Both the position numbers and the translations under genes were made by a program. The notes under the pieces were generated by a model that saw only the letters and a list, made by a program, of their open reading frames with translations, searched no databases and was not told the origin of the DNA. Shown one piece after another: positions 17,523-25,434 of a DNA stretch of 64,000 bases. Position 1 is the stretch's first letter; every line of letters begins with the position of its first letter. Source of the stretch: CAZUYC01 sp964624475. GTDB lineage: Bacteria > Myxococcota_A > UBA9160 > SMWR01. The stretch is taken from contig CAZUYC010000004.1 of assembly GCA_964624475.1 (NCBI GenBank), forward strand, positions 1 to 64,000, in the 5' to 3' direction.

Positions 17523-17554
17523 GGCCCTTGATCCCGGAGGTAAGCGCAAGGGCC
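17523..17554 (+). other. Stem-loop downstream of the glycan operon
   Basis: Perfect inverted repeat GGCCCTTG (17523-17530) and CAAGGGCC (17547-17554) separated by 16 bases, 43 bases after the flippase stop. No T-run follows, so it is not a canonical intrinsic terminator, but it could stabilise or end the transcript. Confidence 0.4.
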
Positions 17555-17663
17555 TCGAGAGGATCGGCAACGAGATCATCGCGGAGCTGTAGCGCTGGGC
17601 GGACGCTGCCCCAGGATCTCGTCCGCCAGCGAAGGGTACCCGAAGCCGTCGACACCGGGCTCG

Positions 17664-17963
17664 GTGCGCGAGCTCGCGCGGTACTCGTACACGAGCTGTG
17701 CCAGAGAGCCAGCGCGGCCACTCTGGATCGGCACGGCGCTGGTGCTGCTCGCCATGCTCGTCGTCCTGTTCGGCCGCTTCGAGCGGCCCGGCGGCCGCGT
17801 GCCGGCAGCCTTCCCGGCCTGGCGCAGCGTGGCGGGCGCCGCCTGCGCTTGCGTCGACCTGAGCGCCATCGCGCTCGGCGGCATCGCAGCCGACGGCGGG
17901 CTGCGGGTCTTTGCGCTGGCGCTGGCGCTCGGGGGCGTAGCGCTCGTCCGCCTGCGTCACTGA
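17664..17963 (+). CDS. Small hypothetical membrane protein
   Basis: GTG-started frame of 99 codons. Residues 21-38 (IGTALVLLAMLVVLFGRF) form a clear membrane span, and two further hydrophobic stretches follow (VAGAACACVDLSAIALGG and LRVFALALALGGVALVRL). Third codon positions are strongly G/C from about codon 21 onward, as in real genes here, but the first 20 codons are not, so the true start may be lost or the gene may be a fragment. No family is recognised. It sits alone between the flippase operon and the converging tailoring operon. Confidence 0.35.
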   Translation: MRELARYSYTSCAREPARPLWIGTALVLLAMLVVLFGRFERPGGRVPAAFPAWRSVAGAACACVDLSAIALGGIAADGGLRVFALALALGGVALVRLRH

Positions 17964-18099
17964 GAGCCCGCGGCCGGAGTCATTTGTCCATCGGTGCCCC
18001 ATCGCTAGTGGCGGGCAAGACTTCAGGCTGCCGAAATCGTCGAGTGGCACCGGCCAGGCGACGTCGAGGACCAGGAGCAGGGGCACGCTGATCCCCATA

Positions 18100-18117
18100 G
18101 GTTGGGCACGTCCAACC
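18100..18117 (-). terminator. Stem-loop just past the end of the leftward tailoring operon
   Basis: Perfect 6-bp stem GGTTGG (18100-18105) and CCAACC (18112-18117) with a 6-base loop, three bases beyond the last stop codon of the minus-strand operon. There is no T-tract, so factor-independent termination is unproven. Confidence 0.35.
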
Positions 18118-18120
18118 GGG

Positions 18121-18546
18121 TCACCCGACTTTGCTGCCGCGCATCGAGCGGCGGCGAGCGCGCAAAAGCAGGACACCCGGAATGGAGAGTGCCAAAGCCT
18201 GGGCGAGACCCGCGAGCCAGCCGTGCCCGTGGGGGCTGGCCTCGCTCCAGATGAAATGGCTGAGCGCGACGTAGAACGCATAGGCGGCGGCGCAGGGAAG
18301 GATCCAGGGGCGCTGGAACCAGAAGCCCCAGGCGCCGACGAGGAACACGGCCCAGTGGAAGGGAGCCGTGAGCAGGGCCGGGGTGCCCCGAAGCTCGAAG
18401 CCGAGCCAGACCTCGACGTCTCGGGTGTCGGCGAACCAGAGATCCCGCGGGACGAGAAAAACCAGCGTCGCGAGGCAGAAGGCCGCCATCCCCGTCATCC
18501 ACCAGGGTCGACGCGAAGCCTCGAGCCGCGCCGATGTGTCACTCAT
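18121..18546 (-). CDS. Small four-span membrane protein, unknown function
   Basis: 141-residue protein with about four hydrophobic spans: MTGMAAFCLATLVFLV, LTAPFHWAVFLVGAWGFWF, ILPCAAAYAFYVALSHFIW and LAQALALSIPGVLLLR, ending in an Arg/Lys tail. An AAGGAG lies 14 bases upstream of ATG 18546; GTG 18561, which overlaps the GT1 stop as GTGA, is the alternative start. Last gene of the leftward operon. No family recognised; it could partner the neighbouring MAPEG or GT1 proteins at the membrane. GC content is lower than in flanking regions (38 of 60 in 18241-18300). Confidence 0.6.
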   Translation of the reverse strand: MSDTSARLEASRRPWWMTGMAAFCLATLVFLVPRDLWFADTRDVEVWLGFELRGTPALLTAPFHWAVFLVGAWGFWFQRPWILPCAAAYAFYVALSHFIWSEASPHGHGWLAGLAQALALSIPGVLLLRARRRSMRGSKVG

Positions 18547-18557
18547 GACGCGATGAT

Positions 18558-19763
18558 TCACTCCTTGGCGCTGCCTTCCGACACCATGGCTCCGAGCCTA
18601 GCATCGGAGACCCGCTTCTCCGCCGCGAGCCGTTCGAGCAGCCCGATGGTGTGAGCCGGCCCTGGTAGCGCAGCGAACTCGTCCCGTATGCGTTCGGCGG
18701 CGCGTCGATAGCCTGGGTCTTCCAAAACAGCCGAAACCGCGGTGCGCACGGTGTCCGGCGTGGCCCCGATGGGGTCGAGCACCCGCGCGACCCCCAGCTG
18801 CACGCAGCGCGCCGCGTTCGCGGGTTGATCGGCTCCCATGGGGATCAAGACCGATGGTCGGCCATGTGCCAGGGCGCCGATCACGCTGCCCGATCCGCCG
18901 TGCGATACGACCAGGCTGCAATGAGGCAGGATCGACTCCTGCGCCATGTAGCGCTCGATGTGGACGTTGGCGGGTTGCGGGCCGAGCTCCTCGGGATCGA
19001 TGTGATGTCCGACGGTGACGACGACCTTGACGGGCAGGTCGCGCAGCCCGGCGAGCACCCGCGTGAACAGGTCGCCGGACTCCGTGTTGAAGACCGTGCC
19101 TAGAGTGAAGTACACCCCGGGCGCGCCGGGCAGCATCGACGACCAGGCCGGGGGCGGATCTCCAGCTGCCTCGGGCACCAGCGGACAGAAGCTGGGTGCT
19201 GTCGCCGGCAGGGGATGGGCCGGGTCGCGAAAGCCGGGTGGGAAGGGCGACAGCACGAGGTAACGGCGGAGCATTTCCAGCTCGGGGTCGGGCGGCAGGC
19301 CGTGTTCGGCGCGCAGCTCGTCGAGCGCTTCGCCGACCAGTTCCGCACGGACCCATGACCCCGCGGCCAGGACGAGCACGGTCGCGTACGGCACTCCGAG
19401 GCGCTCGGCCGCGACCATGGCACCGAAGTCGGTCTCGTCGCACACGAGGACGTCGGGCTGCCACTCGCTGCAAAGCCCGATCGTGCGCGGCGCCCGGTCC
19501 TGGGCCGCGCGGCGCGCGAAGCGATCTCGGAACTCCTGAGCCGCCCGCGCGGTGTCGAGCGGGCGGAGGGGGATCCGTTGCGGGGGGCTGGCGCTGTCTG
19601 TGCCCATGGGAAACACGACGAAGCCGGCAGCCTCGACCGTCGAGACCATCGACGGCCCGCATCCGAAGGCGATGGTGTGGCCCCTGGACTCCGCCGCGCT
19701 GGCCACGGGCATGAGCGGGACGAAGTGCCCGTTCCCGCCCGCAAATGTGAAGAGAATTCGCAC
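18558..19763 (-). CDS. GT1-family glycosyltransferase (UGT/MGT-like)
   Basis: GT-B glycosyltransferase that glycosylates small lipophilic acceptors such as macrolides, sterols or carotenoids. The N-terminus VRILFTFAGGNGHFVPLMPV carries the catalytic-base His (H13). The C-terminal donor-binding motif HCSLVVSHGGSGSVIGALAH then PMGADQPANAARC is the PSPG-like signature of this family. 401 residues. GTG 19763 is preferred because family members begin at this point; ATG 19787 is eight codons upstream. It overlaps the small membrane protein by four bases at the operon end. A lipid or secondary-metabolite acceptor is likely given the hydrolase, SDR and sulfotransferase neighbours. Confidence 0.85.
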   Translation of the reverse strand: MRILFTFAGGNGHFVPLMPVASAAESRGHTIAFGCGPSMVSTVEAAGFVVFPMGTDSASPPQRIPLRPLDTARAAQEFRDRFARRAAQDRAPRTIGLCSEWQPDVLVCDETDFGAMVAAERLGVPYATVLVLAAGSWVRAELVGEALDELRAEHGLPPDPELEMLRRYLVLSPFPPGFRDPAHPLPATAPSFCPLVPEAAGDPPPAWSSMLPGAPGVYFTLGTVFNTESGDLFTRVLAGLRDLPVKVVVTVGHHIDPEELGPQPANVHIERYMAQESILPHCSLVVSHGGSGSVIGALAHGRPSVLIPMGADQPANAARCVQLGVARVLDPIGATPDTVRTAVSAVLEDPGYRRAAERIRDEFAALPGPAHTIGLLERLAAEKRVSDARLGAMVSEGSAKE

Positions 19764-19791
19764 GACGATGTCCCGGCATGGTGCCATGCGA

Positions 19792-19814
19792 GCCGCTGCC
19801 GCTCCAGCAGCGGC
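19792..19814 (-). other. Stem-loop between MAPEG stop and GT1 start
   Basis: Perfect 8-bp inverted repeat GCCGCTGC (19792-19799) and GCAGCGGC (19807-19814) with a 7-base loop, directly after the MAPEG stop codon and about 30 bases before the GT1 GTG. A second small palindrome (19776-19789) overlaps the alternative ATG. It may tune expression of the two distal genes. Confidence 0.4.
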
Positions 19815-20249
19815 TCAGGCGACACGCGTCAGCACTGAGACCAGGACGGAGAGCCACAAGCTGGCCAGGATGAGACCGCTCGTGGCATAGGTGAAGAACC
19901 TGCGACTCACGTTGTTGCTCCCCAGGTGGATGTACGAGTGCACGCAGCGGGAAAAGAAGTACGACCACGCCAGGCCCACCGTGAGAGCGGTCACGTCGCC
20001 AGCTACGAAAATGAACAGCAGCACGACATAGAAGAGCGGCGGGATCTCGAAGTGGTTCTGGACGTGGCGGGAGATCAGCTGCAGTCTCTCCGGCTGCTGG
20101 CCCTCGTTGAAGACGCGGTAGTACTTGATGCTGACGTCGCCTCGCCGGACGGCCGAGTAACGGGCGACGCCGAGGTAGAGCACCATCGCAAAGGTGAGAA
20201 AGAACATCGCTATTCCCGGATATAGTACGGCGTTGGGATCCATCGTCAC
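19815..20249 (-). CDS. MAPEG family membrane protein
   Basis: Four-span membrane protein of the MAPEG superfamily (membrane-associated eicosanoid/glutathione metabolism). The signature region is visible: RVFNEGQQPERLQLISRHVQ then NHFEIPPLFYVVLLFI, then VHSYIHLGSNNVSRRFFTYA. Bacterial members are often of unknown role; some are glutathione transferases. About 143 residues, the usual size. GTG 20249 overlaps the hydrolase stop (GTGA); ATG 20243 is also possible. Third codon positions are less G/C-biased than in most of the window (19921-19980 has 38 G/C of 60). Confidence 0.85.
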   Translation of the reverse strand: MTMDPNAVLYPGIAMFFLTFAMVLYLGVARYSAVRRGDVSIKYYRVFNEGQQPERLQLISRHVQNHFEIPPLFYVVLLFIFVAGDVTALTVGLAWSYFFSRCVHSYIHLGSNNVSRRFFTYATSGLILASLWLSVLVSVLTRVA

Positions 20250-21103
20250 GTCAGGAATCCCTCGATGTGCCGAGCCACCTCCTGCGGGTGCTCTTCGTAG
20301 ACGAAGAGCTTCGCGTTCTTCACCTCGTGAAAACCTGCCACGTTCGGGAACTGACGGACCATCTCTCGAGCCCTCGGCTCTGGAAACGTCGGATCGTCCG
20401 CTCCCCAGACGAAGAGCGTCGGAAGCGTCAGCTGCTGGTGCAGGTGGTGGAACTCGTCGAGCCTCGAGAATTTCATGCGTCTCAGGAATTGCAGGGCGCC
20501 TTCCAGGCGAGCGTCCGTGCCGACCAGGGGCTCGACGAAGTGCCGATGAAACTCGCCCTCCAGGTGACTCAGATCATGAAAGCAGCCGCCGAAGACCAGG
20601 GGCGATCTGAGGAGCGCCGGCACCCTCAAGAAGTGCCGGAGGACGACCTTGAAGCCCGGGACGCGCGCCAGGGCTTGATACATCGGGATCCACGGCGGCC
20701 GATGGAACGGAATCTCGGTGTTCGTGAGAAGGAGGCGTGACACGCGTGGTTTGTCGATCAGGGCAAGCTCGCGAGCGATCCAGCCGCCCGTGTCATTGCC
20801 GACGAGCGCATAGGAGTCGACGCCGAGCTGCATCAGCATCCCCTGGAGAGCTCTGGCTTGTCCTTGCGAGGAATGGTCGTCAGCGGCCGCGCTGTGGGAT
20901 CGCCCCAGCCCGATCAGGTCCGGTGTGTAACAGGTGAAGCGATCTCGAAGGTGCGAGACCAGCTTGTCCCAGGTGCGCCCCGACAAGGGGAAACCGTGCA
21001 GGAGGACGACCGCGCGTCCGCTTCCGTCCTTGCGCCAGTGAACCGATGCTTCTCCGACCCTGGCGGTTCCTTCGGTGGAGAGGGGATCACGCGGGTGTTC
21101 CAT
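20246..21103 (-). CDS. Alpha/beta hydrolase, haloalkane-dehalogenase/epoxide-hydrolase-like
   Basis: 285-residue alpha/beta-fold hydrolase. HGFP (36-39) forms the oxyanion loop. The nucleophile elbow is VGNDTGGW with D104, so the nucleophile is Asp rather than Ser, as in haloalkane dehalogenases and epoxide hydrolases. The acid lies in WGADDPTF (D236/D237) and the His is H272 (YEEHPQEV). The usual GHDWGG has become GNDTGG, so specificity is uncertain. Its ATG directly abuts the sulfotransferase stop with no gap, and its stop overlaps the MAPEG start. Sequence from this gene leftward is lower in GC than the upstream genes. Confidence 0.84.
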   Translation of the reverse strand: MEHPRDPLSTEGTARVGEASVHWRKDGSGRAVVLLHGFPLSGRTWDKLVSHLRDRFTCYTPDLIGLGRSHSAAADDHSSQGQARALQGMLMQLGVDSYALVGNDTGGWIARELALIDKPRVSRLLLTNTEIPFHRPPWIPMYQALARVPGFKVVLRHFLRVPALLRSPLVFGGCFHDLSHLEGEFHRHFVEPLVGTDARLEGALQFLRRMKFSRLDEFHHLHQQLTLPTLFVWGADDPTFPEPRAREMVRQFPNVAGFHEVKNAKLFVYEEHPQEVARHIEGFLT

Positions 21104-22362
21104 CTATTCCTCCACGCGGACGGGGAAGCGCTCGAAGTAGAAGTCGAAGCGCCTGCGTAGCCCGGCCGGCTCGATCCCGAAGTCGGCGCGCAGGTCGTAG
21201 ACCACTGGCCGTGCTTGCCGCGCGGGTTCCCGGCCACGTAGGCGTCGAGCTCGGCCCGGGCCTCGCCCGTCAGCGCGAGCCCGGCGCGGGCGTAGATGCG
21301 CCCCACCATGCCGACGTCGTCCGCCATGAACTCGTGGAAGAGCACGTCGAGGCTGCGCTCGGCGGGAACCTTGGCGCGGTCGCGCACGCAGGCGCGGAGC
21401 AGGCGCTCCACGCGGTCGATCCAGTACTCCGCGAGCCCCGCGAGGTCGATCCGCGTGCGCCGCATGCGGTCGCCGTAGGCCAGCATGGTGATCGCCGAGC
21501 GGATCACCGAAACCAGATCGCGGTGCGTGATGGCGACGGTCGCATCGGGGAAGGCGCCGAGGAGCGGGACGAGCTGCTCCAGGTGCTGGGGCGACTTCAG
21601 CACCCAGCGCTTCGGACCGCGCATCCAGGTGAGCGCCTGGAGCACCCGGCGCAGGTACGCGTAGTGGGGCTTTGCATCGAGCGCGAGGTAGTGATCGCGC
21701 CAGCGGGGGGGACGGCAGAGCCACTCGAGCAGATAGGTGGAGAAGTCGAGCTCCTGGAGCTCGATCTCCTCGTGGATGTGCTCGGGGTGCATGTCGTGCA
21801 TGGCGACGATGAGCGGCATCTGCGCGACCATCTGCTCGTAGGAGGCCCGACAGCGCGCATGGCGCGGGTCGCGACCGTCGCGCCCGGGGCCCTCTCGGGG
21901 GGCGGGGACGGGCTCCATGCTCTCCCAGTAGGGCAGCGAGCGGAGCCGCGAGTCGGCGGCGATCAGGTTCACGAGGTGCGTGGTGCCCGAGCGCGGGAGG
22001 CCCACGACGACGATCGGGCGCACGAGCTCGACCTCGAGGATCTCCGGGTGGCGCCGCAGCAGGTCCTCGAAGCGCAGCCGGTTCGCGAGGGCGCGCACCA
22101 GGTTCGAGAAGACGCCGAGGCGCCCGAGCGCGTTCAGCTCGCGGTCCTCGTCGATCGAGAGCAGCTGCACGCGCAGGCGCTCCAAGAAATCTGGCGGCCC
22201 GAAGTCAGAAAGGCCCGTCTGCCGGCGCGCGGTCTCGAGCAGCGCCTCCTGCGAGAAGGCCACCGGGTGGCCCTCGGCCCAGGCGATCTGCGCCCGTTGC
22301 GCCTCGCTCAGCACGGGGTTCGCGAGATCATCGATGCGGATCTCGTCGCTGCGTCGGCTCAG
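21104..22362 (-). pseudogene. Sulfotransferase (PAPS-dependent), single-base frameshift near the 3' end
   Basis: Sulfotransfer_3-type enzyme that would move sulfate from PAPS to a hydroxyl. VVGLPRSGTTHLVNL (PRSGTT, 123-128) is the 5'-phosphosulfate loop, and THRDLVSVIRSAITM is the 3'-phosphate site. The frame reads normally to GNPRGKHGQ (residue 386, bases 21205-21207). Then the natural ending VYDLRADFGIEPAGLRRRFD continues in another frame to a TAG at 21104. One missing base at 21203-21207 explains it. No ATG/GTG/TTG precedes the conserved start; CTG 22362 with GGGAGG six bases upstream (22369-22374) is the best start. Either a decayed gene or a sequence error that costs only the last 33 residues. 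Confidence 0.75.
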
Positions 22363-22376
22363 GTCCGCCCTCCCGC

Positions 22377-23123
22377 TCAGGCCGCCGAGTAGCCACCGTC
22401 GACGCAGAGCGTCTGGCCGGTAAGGAAGCTCGCGGCGGAGCTGGCGAGGAAGAGCAGGGCCGGCGCGATGTCCGCGGGCTTGCCCCAGCGCCCCATCGGG
22501 CATTTCGCGAGCTCCGCCTTCTCGAGCTCCGGCAGGCCGCGCATCGCGGCGGTCATGCCGGACTCGACGAGGCCCGGCGCGACGGCGTTCACGCGGATCC
22601 GTTCCGCCACCCAGGCGACCGCGAGGTTCTTCGTCATCTGCACGACCCCGGCCTTCGCGGCAGCGTAGCCCGGGACCAGGGGGACGGCGCGGAAGGCGGA
22701 CTGGCTCGCGATCTGGAGCACGCTGGCCCCGCCCTCGAGCCGGCTCCTGGCGAGCATCCCCTTGCAGGCGACCGACATGCGGAAGACGCTCACCAGGTTC
22801 ACGGCGACGGAGCACTCGAAGAGCTCCGGGTCCCACTCGCTCGGGTCGAAGGGGTAGTTCTCGCCGGCGTTGTTCACCAGCACGTCGAGCGAGCCGAGCG
22901 AGCGGGCGACCCGCTCGATGCCGGCGGCGTCGCGCATCTCGAGCGAAAAGTACTCGAAGCCGGCGAGGTCCGCGTCGTACTCGGAGGCCTCGGGCCTGCG
23001 ACCGGTGATCGCCACGCTCGCGCCGGCTGCGGCGAAGGCCCGCGCGATCCCGAGCCCGATCCCGCCCGAGCCGCCCGTGACGAGAACCCGCGCGCCCGAG
23101 AAGTCGAAGCGAACGCCGTTCAC
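22377..23123 (-). CDS. Short-chain dehydrogenase/reductase
   Basis: Classical NAD(P)-dependent SDR of 248 residues. VLVTGGSGGIGLGIARAF carries the TGxxxGxG motif (16-23). NNAG is at 84-87, the catalytic Ser in IASQSAF (140-142), and Y153-x3-K157 in PGYAAAKAG. The ending FLTGQTLCVDGGYSAA is the standard C-terminus. The basic residues after strand 2 (TGRRPEA) suggest NADP(H). It is the first gene of the leftward tailoring operon, 14 bp before the sulfotransferase start, and probably oxidises or reduces a hydroxyl/ketone on the compound handled there. Confidence 0.9.
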   Translation of the reverse strand: MNGVRFDFSGARVLVTGGSGGIGLGIARAFAAAGASVAITGRRPEASEYDADLAGFEYFSLEMRDAAGIERVARSLGSLDVLVNNAGENYPFDPSEWDPELFECSVAVNLVSVFRMSVACKGMLARSRLEGGASVLQIASQSAFRAVPLVPGYAAAKAGVVQMTKNLAVAWVAERIRVNAVAPGLVESGMTAAMRGLPELEKAELAKCPMGRWGKPADIAPALLFLASSAASFLTGQTLCVDGGYSAA

Positions 23124-23211
23124 GCTTCCCTCCGATCCGGTCCCGGCCGAAGATCATACGGCGCTGGCACCGGGCGCGCTGCGCTAGGATCGTCGTGCGG
23201 AGGATGCGCGC

Positions 23212-24192
23212 GTGCCGACCCTGACGCTTCGCTACGACCTGCGCTGCCCGCCCTTCGCGAAGGTCTCCCACTCGGATCTCTACGCGGCGGCGCTCGAGCA
23301 GTGCGCGTGGGCCGACCGCCTGGGCTTTGCGGTTGTGACCCTCTCCGAGCACCACGGTTCGCCGGACGGCTACCTGCCGTCGCCCCTCGTCTTCGGCGCG
23401 GCGGTGGCCGCGCGCACGCAGAGCCTGCGCATCCAGCTCGCCGCGCTGATCGCGCCGCTCCACGACCCGGTCCGCCTCGCCGAGGACATCGCGGTGCTCG
23501 ACGTGCTCTCCGGGGGGCGCGTGATTCCGGTGCTCTCCGGCGGCTACGTCGAGTCCGAGTTCCAAGGCTTCGGTCGCCGGCTCGCGGACCGGGCGCGCGT
23601 GATGGAGGGGATCGTCCCCTTCCTCGAGCGCGCGTGGTCGGGCGAGCCCTTCGAGTACGAGGGCCGCCGCGTGCGCGTCACTCCGCGTCCGGTGCAGCGG
23701 CCGCGCCCCCCGATCTTCATGGGAGCCGCCTCCGCCCCGGCCGCGCGGCGGGCGGCGCGCCACGCGGACTACCTGATCCCGCAGCTCCCCGAGTTCTTCG
23801 AGATCTTCCGCCAGGAGCGCATCCGCCTCGGCAAGCCCGACCCGGGCCCGTTCCCGCCCACGACGGGGACCTTCGTCTGGGTGGCAGAGGACCCCGACGC
23901 CGCGTGGGCGCGCATCGCTCCCTATGCGATGCACGAGATGAACGCCTACGGCCGCTGGATGGCGGAGGCGGGCACGGCGGGCCCCTATCGCCCGATCGAG
24001 GATCCCGACGCGCTGCGCGCGACGGGGTCCTACCCGGTGCGGACACCCGCGCAGCTGATCGAGCAGGTGCGCGCGCTCGGGCCCGCCTGCGCGATCCTGC
24101 TCCATCCGCTGGTCGGCGGAATGGATCCCGAGCTCTCGTGGGAATCGCTCGAGCTCTTCGAGAAGAAGGTGCTTCCCGCGATCCAGGGCTAG
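23212..24192 (+). CDS. LLM class flavin-dependent oxidoreductase
   Basis: Bacterial luciferase-like TIM-barrel flavoenzyme (FMN or F420). The family pattern is clear: WADRLGFAVVTLSEHHGSPD, then PLHDPVRLAEDIAVLDVLSG and GRVIPVLSGGYVESEFQGFG. The mid-section PRPPIFMGAASAPAARRAARH is also typical. 326 residues with GTG start. The first strand starts directly (LTLRYDLRCP). Such genes are frequent in F420-using and hydrocarbon- or steroid-degrading bacteria. The substrate cannot be deduced. Divergent from the SDR operon across an 88-bp gap. Confidence 0.88.
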   Translation: MPTLTLRYDLRCPPFAKVSHSDLYAAALEQCAWADRLGFAVVTLSEHHGSPDGYLPSPLVFGAAVAARTQSLRIQLAALIAPLHDPVRLAEDIAVLDVLSGGRVIPVLSGGYVESEFQGFGRRLADRARVMEGIVPFLERAWSGEPFEYEGRRVRVTPRPVQRPRPPIFMGAASAPAARRAARHADYLIPQLPEFFEIFRQERIRLGKPDPGPFPPTTGTFVWVAEDPDAAWARIAPYAMHEMNAYGRWMAEAGTAGPYRPIEDPDALRATGSYPVRTPAQLIEQVRALGPACAILLHPLVGGMDPELSWESLELFEKKVLPAIQG

Positions 24193-24208
24193 AAGGCGGG
24201 CCCGAACC

Positions 24209-25423
24209 TTGTGGCTCCCGCGGGGCGCGGCACCCGATGCCGCCCGGCTCGTCGCGGCGCGCGCGGTGCGCGGCTTCGCCGACGGGCTCGCGAGCCTGCT
24301 CCTACCCGCGTACCTGACCGCGCTCGGTCACGGCCCGTTCGAGATCGGCGCGCTCGTCACCGCCGCGCTCCTCGGTTCGGCGGCGCTGACGCTCGGGGTG
24401 GGGCTCGCCGGGGACCGGATCCCGGCGCGCGCGGTGCTGCTCGCGGGCTGCGGCCTGATGGCCATGACCGGGATCTGCTTCGGGGCTCTCAGCGCCTACG
24501 GGCCGCTCCTCGTGGTGGCGTTCGTCGGCACGCTGAACCCGTCGTCGGGCGACGTCAGCGTCTTCCTGCCGACGGAGCAGGCCCTGCTCGCCGAGGGCTC
24601 GGCGCCCGAGGACCGCACGGCGCTCTTCGCCCGCTACAACCTCGCGGGCGGCTTCGCGGGAGCCCTCGGTGCCCTGGCGGCGGGCCTGCCCGGCAGGCTC
24701 GCCACGGGGCTCGGTGCCGACGCGCTCCTCGGTCATCGCCTGGCGTTCGGCGTCTACGTCGTCGCGGCCGTCGCGCTCGCGGCGCTCTACCGGCCCCTCG
24801 AGCTCGGGAGGGCCCGGGTGGCGGTCGGGGGCAGCCGGCCGCGGCCTCTCGCCCGCTCGCGGCGCACCGTCCTCGGGCTGGCGGCGCTCTTCAGCCTCGA
24901 CTCCTTCGGCGGCGGCTTCGCGGTGAACTCGCTGCTCGCGCTCTGGCTCTTCCAGCGCTTCGGCCTCTCGCTCGAGGCGATCGGGGCGGTCTTCTTCGCC
25001 GCGAACCTGCTCTCCGCCCTCTCGCAGCTCGCCTCGCCCTGGCTCGCGCGGCGGATCGGCCTGGTGCGGACGATGGTCTACACGCACCTGCCCGCGAACG
25101 CCTTCCTCGTGCTCGCCGCCTTCGCGCCCGATGCGGGGAGCGCCGTGGCCTGCCTGCTCCTGCGCATGGCGTTCTCGCAGATGGACGTCCCCGCGCGCCA
25201 GTCGCTGGTGATGGCTCTGGTGCCTCCCGAGGAGCGCGCGGCGGCCGCGAGCGTCACCAACGTGCCGCGCAGCCTGGCGACCGCGCTCGCGCCGTCGCTC
25301 GCGGGCGCCATGCTCGCCGCCTCGAGCTTCGGCTGGCCCCTGGTCTGCGGCGGCCTGCTCAAGATCGCCTACGACCTCGCGCTCTTCGCGCGCTTCCGCG
25401 CGCGCGAGCCGGGCCTTCGTTGA
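24209..25423 (+). CDS. MFS transporter
   Basis: Twelve-span major facilitator protein of 404 residues. The first span ARAVRGFADGLASLLLPAYL and the loop VGLAGDRIPARAVLLAGCGL carry the family features. The second half (MAFSQMDVPARQSLVMALVP then PEERAAAASVTNVPRSLATA) resembles drug-exporter-like MFS proteins. TTG 24209 is the only start before the first span, 16 bp after the LLM oxidoreductase stop, so the two may be co-transcribed. It converges with the GPH symporter over an 11-bp gap. Confidence 0.84.
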   Translation: MWLPRGAAPDAARLVAARAVRGFADGLASLLLPAYLTALGHGPFEIGALVTAALLGSAALTLGVGLAGDRIPARAVLLAGCGLMAMTGICFGALSAYGPLLVVAFVGTLNPSSGDVSVFLPTEQALLAEGSAPEDRTALFARYNLAGGFAGALGALAAGLPGRLATGLGADALLGHRLAFGVYVVAAVALAALYRPLELGRARVAVGGSRPRPLARSRRTVLGLAALFSLDSFGGGFAVNSLLALWLFQRFGLSLEAIGAVFFAANLLSALSQLASPWLARRIGLVRTMVYTHLPANAFLVLAAFAPDAGSAVACLLLRMAFSQMDVPARQSLVMALVPPEERAAAASVTNVPRSLATALAPSLAGAMLAASSFGWPLVCGGLLKIAYDLALFARFRAREPGLR

Positions 25424-25434
25424 CTCCGCTCGCA

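Larger units (their letters stand above)
17480..18099. other. Intergenic stretch with possible gene debris
   Basis: This 620-base interval between two converging operons holds the stem-loop at 17523-17554, one plausible small membrane ORF (17664-17963) and, on the minus strand at about 17590-17715, a stretch that reads like a protein C-terminus (LVYEYRASSRTEPGVDGFGY then SLADEILGQRPP) with no start of its own. From 17966 to 18099 I see nothing convincing. Confidence 0.4.
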
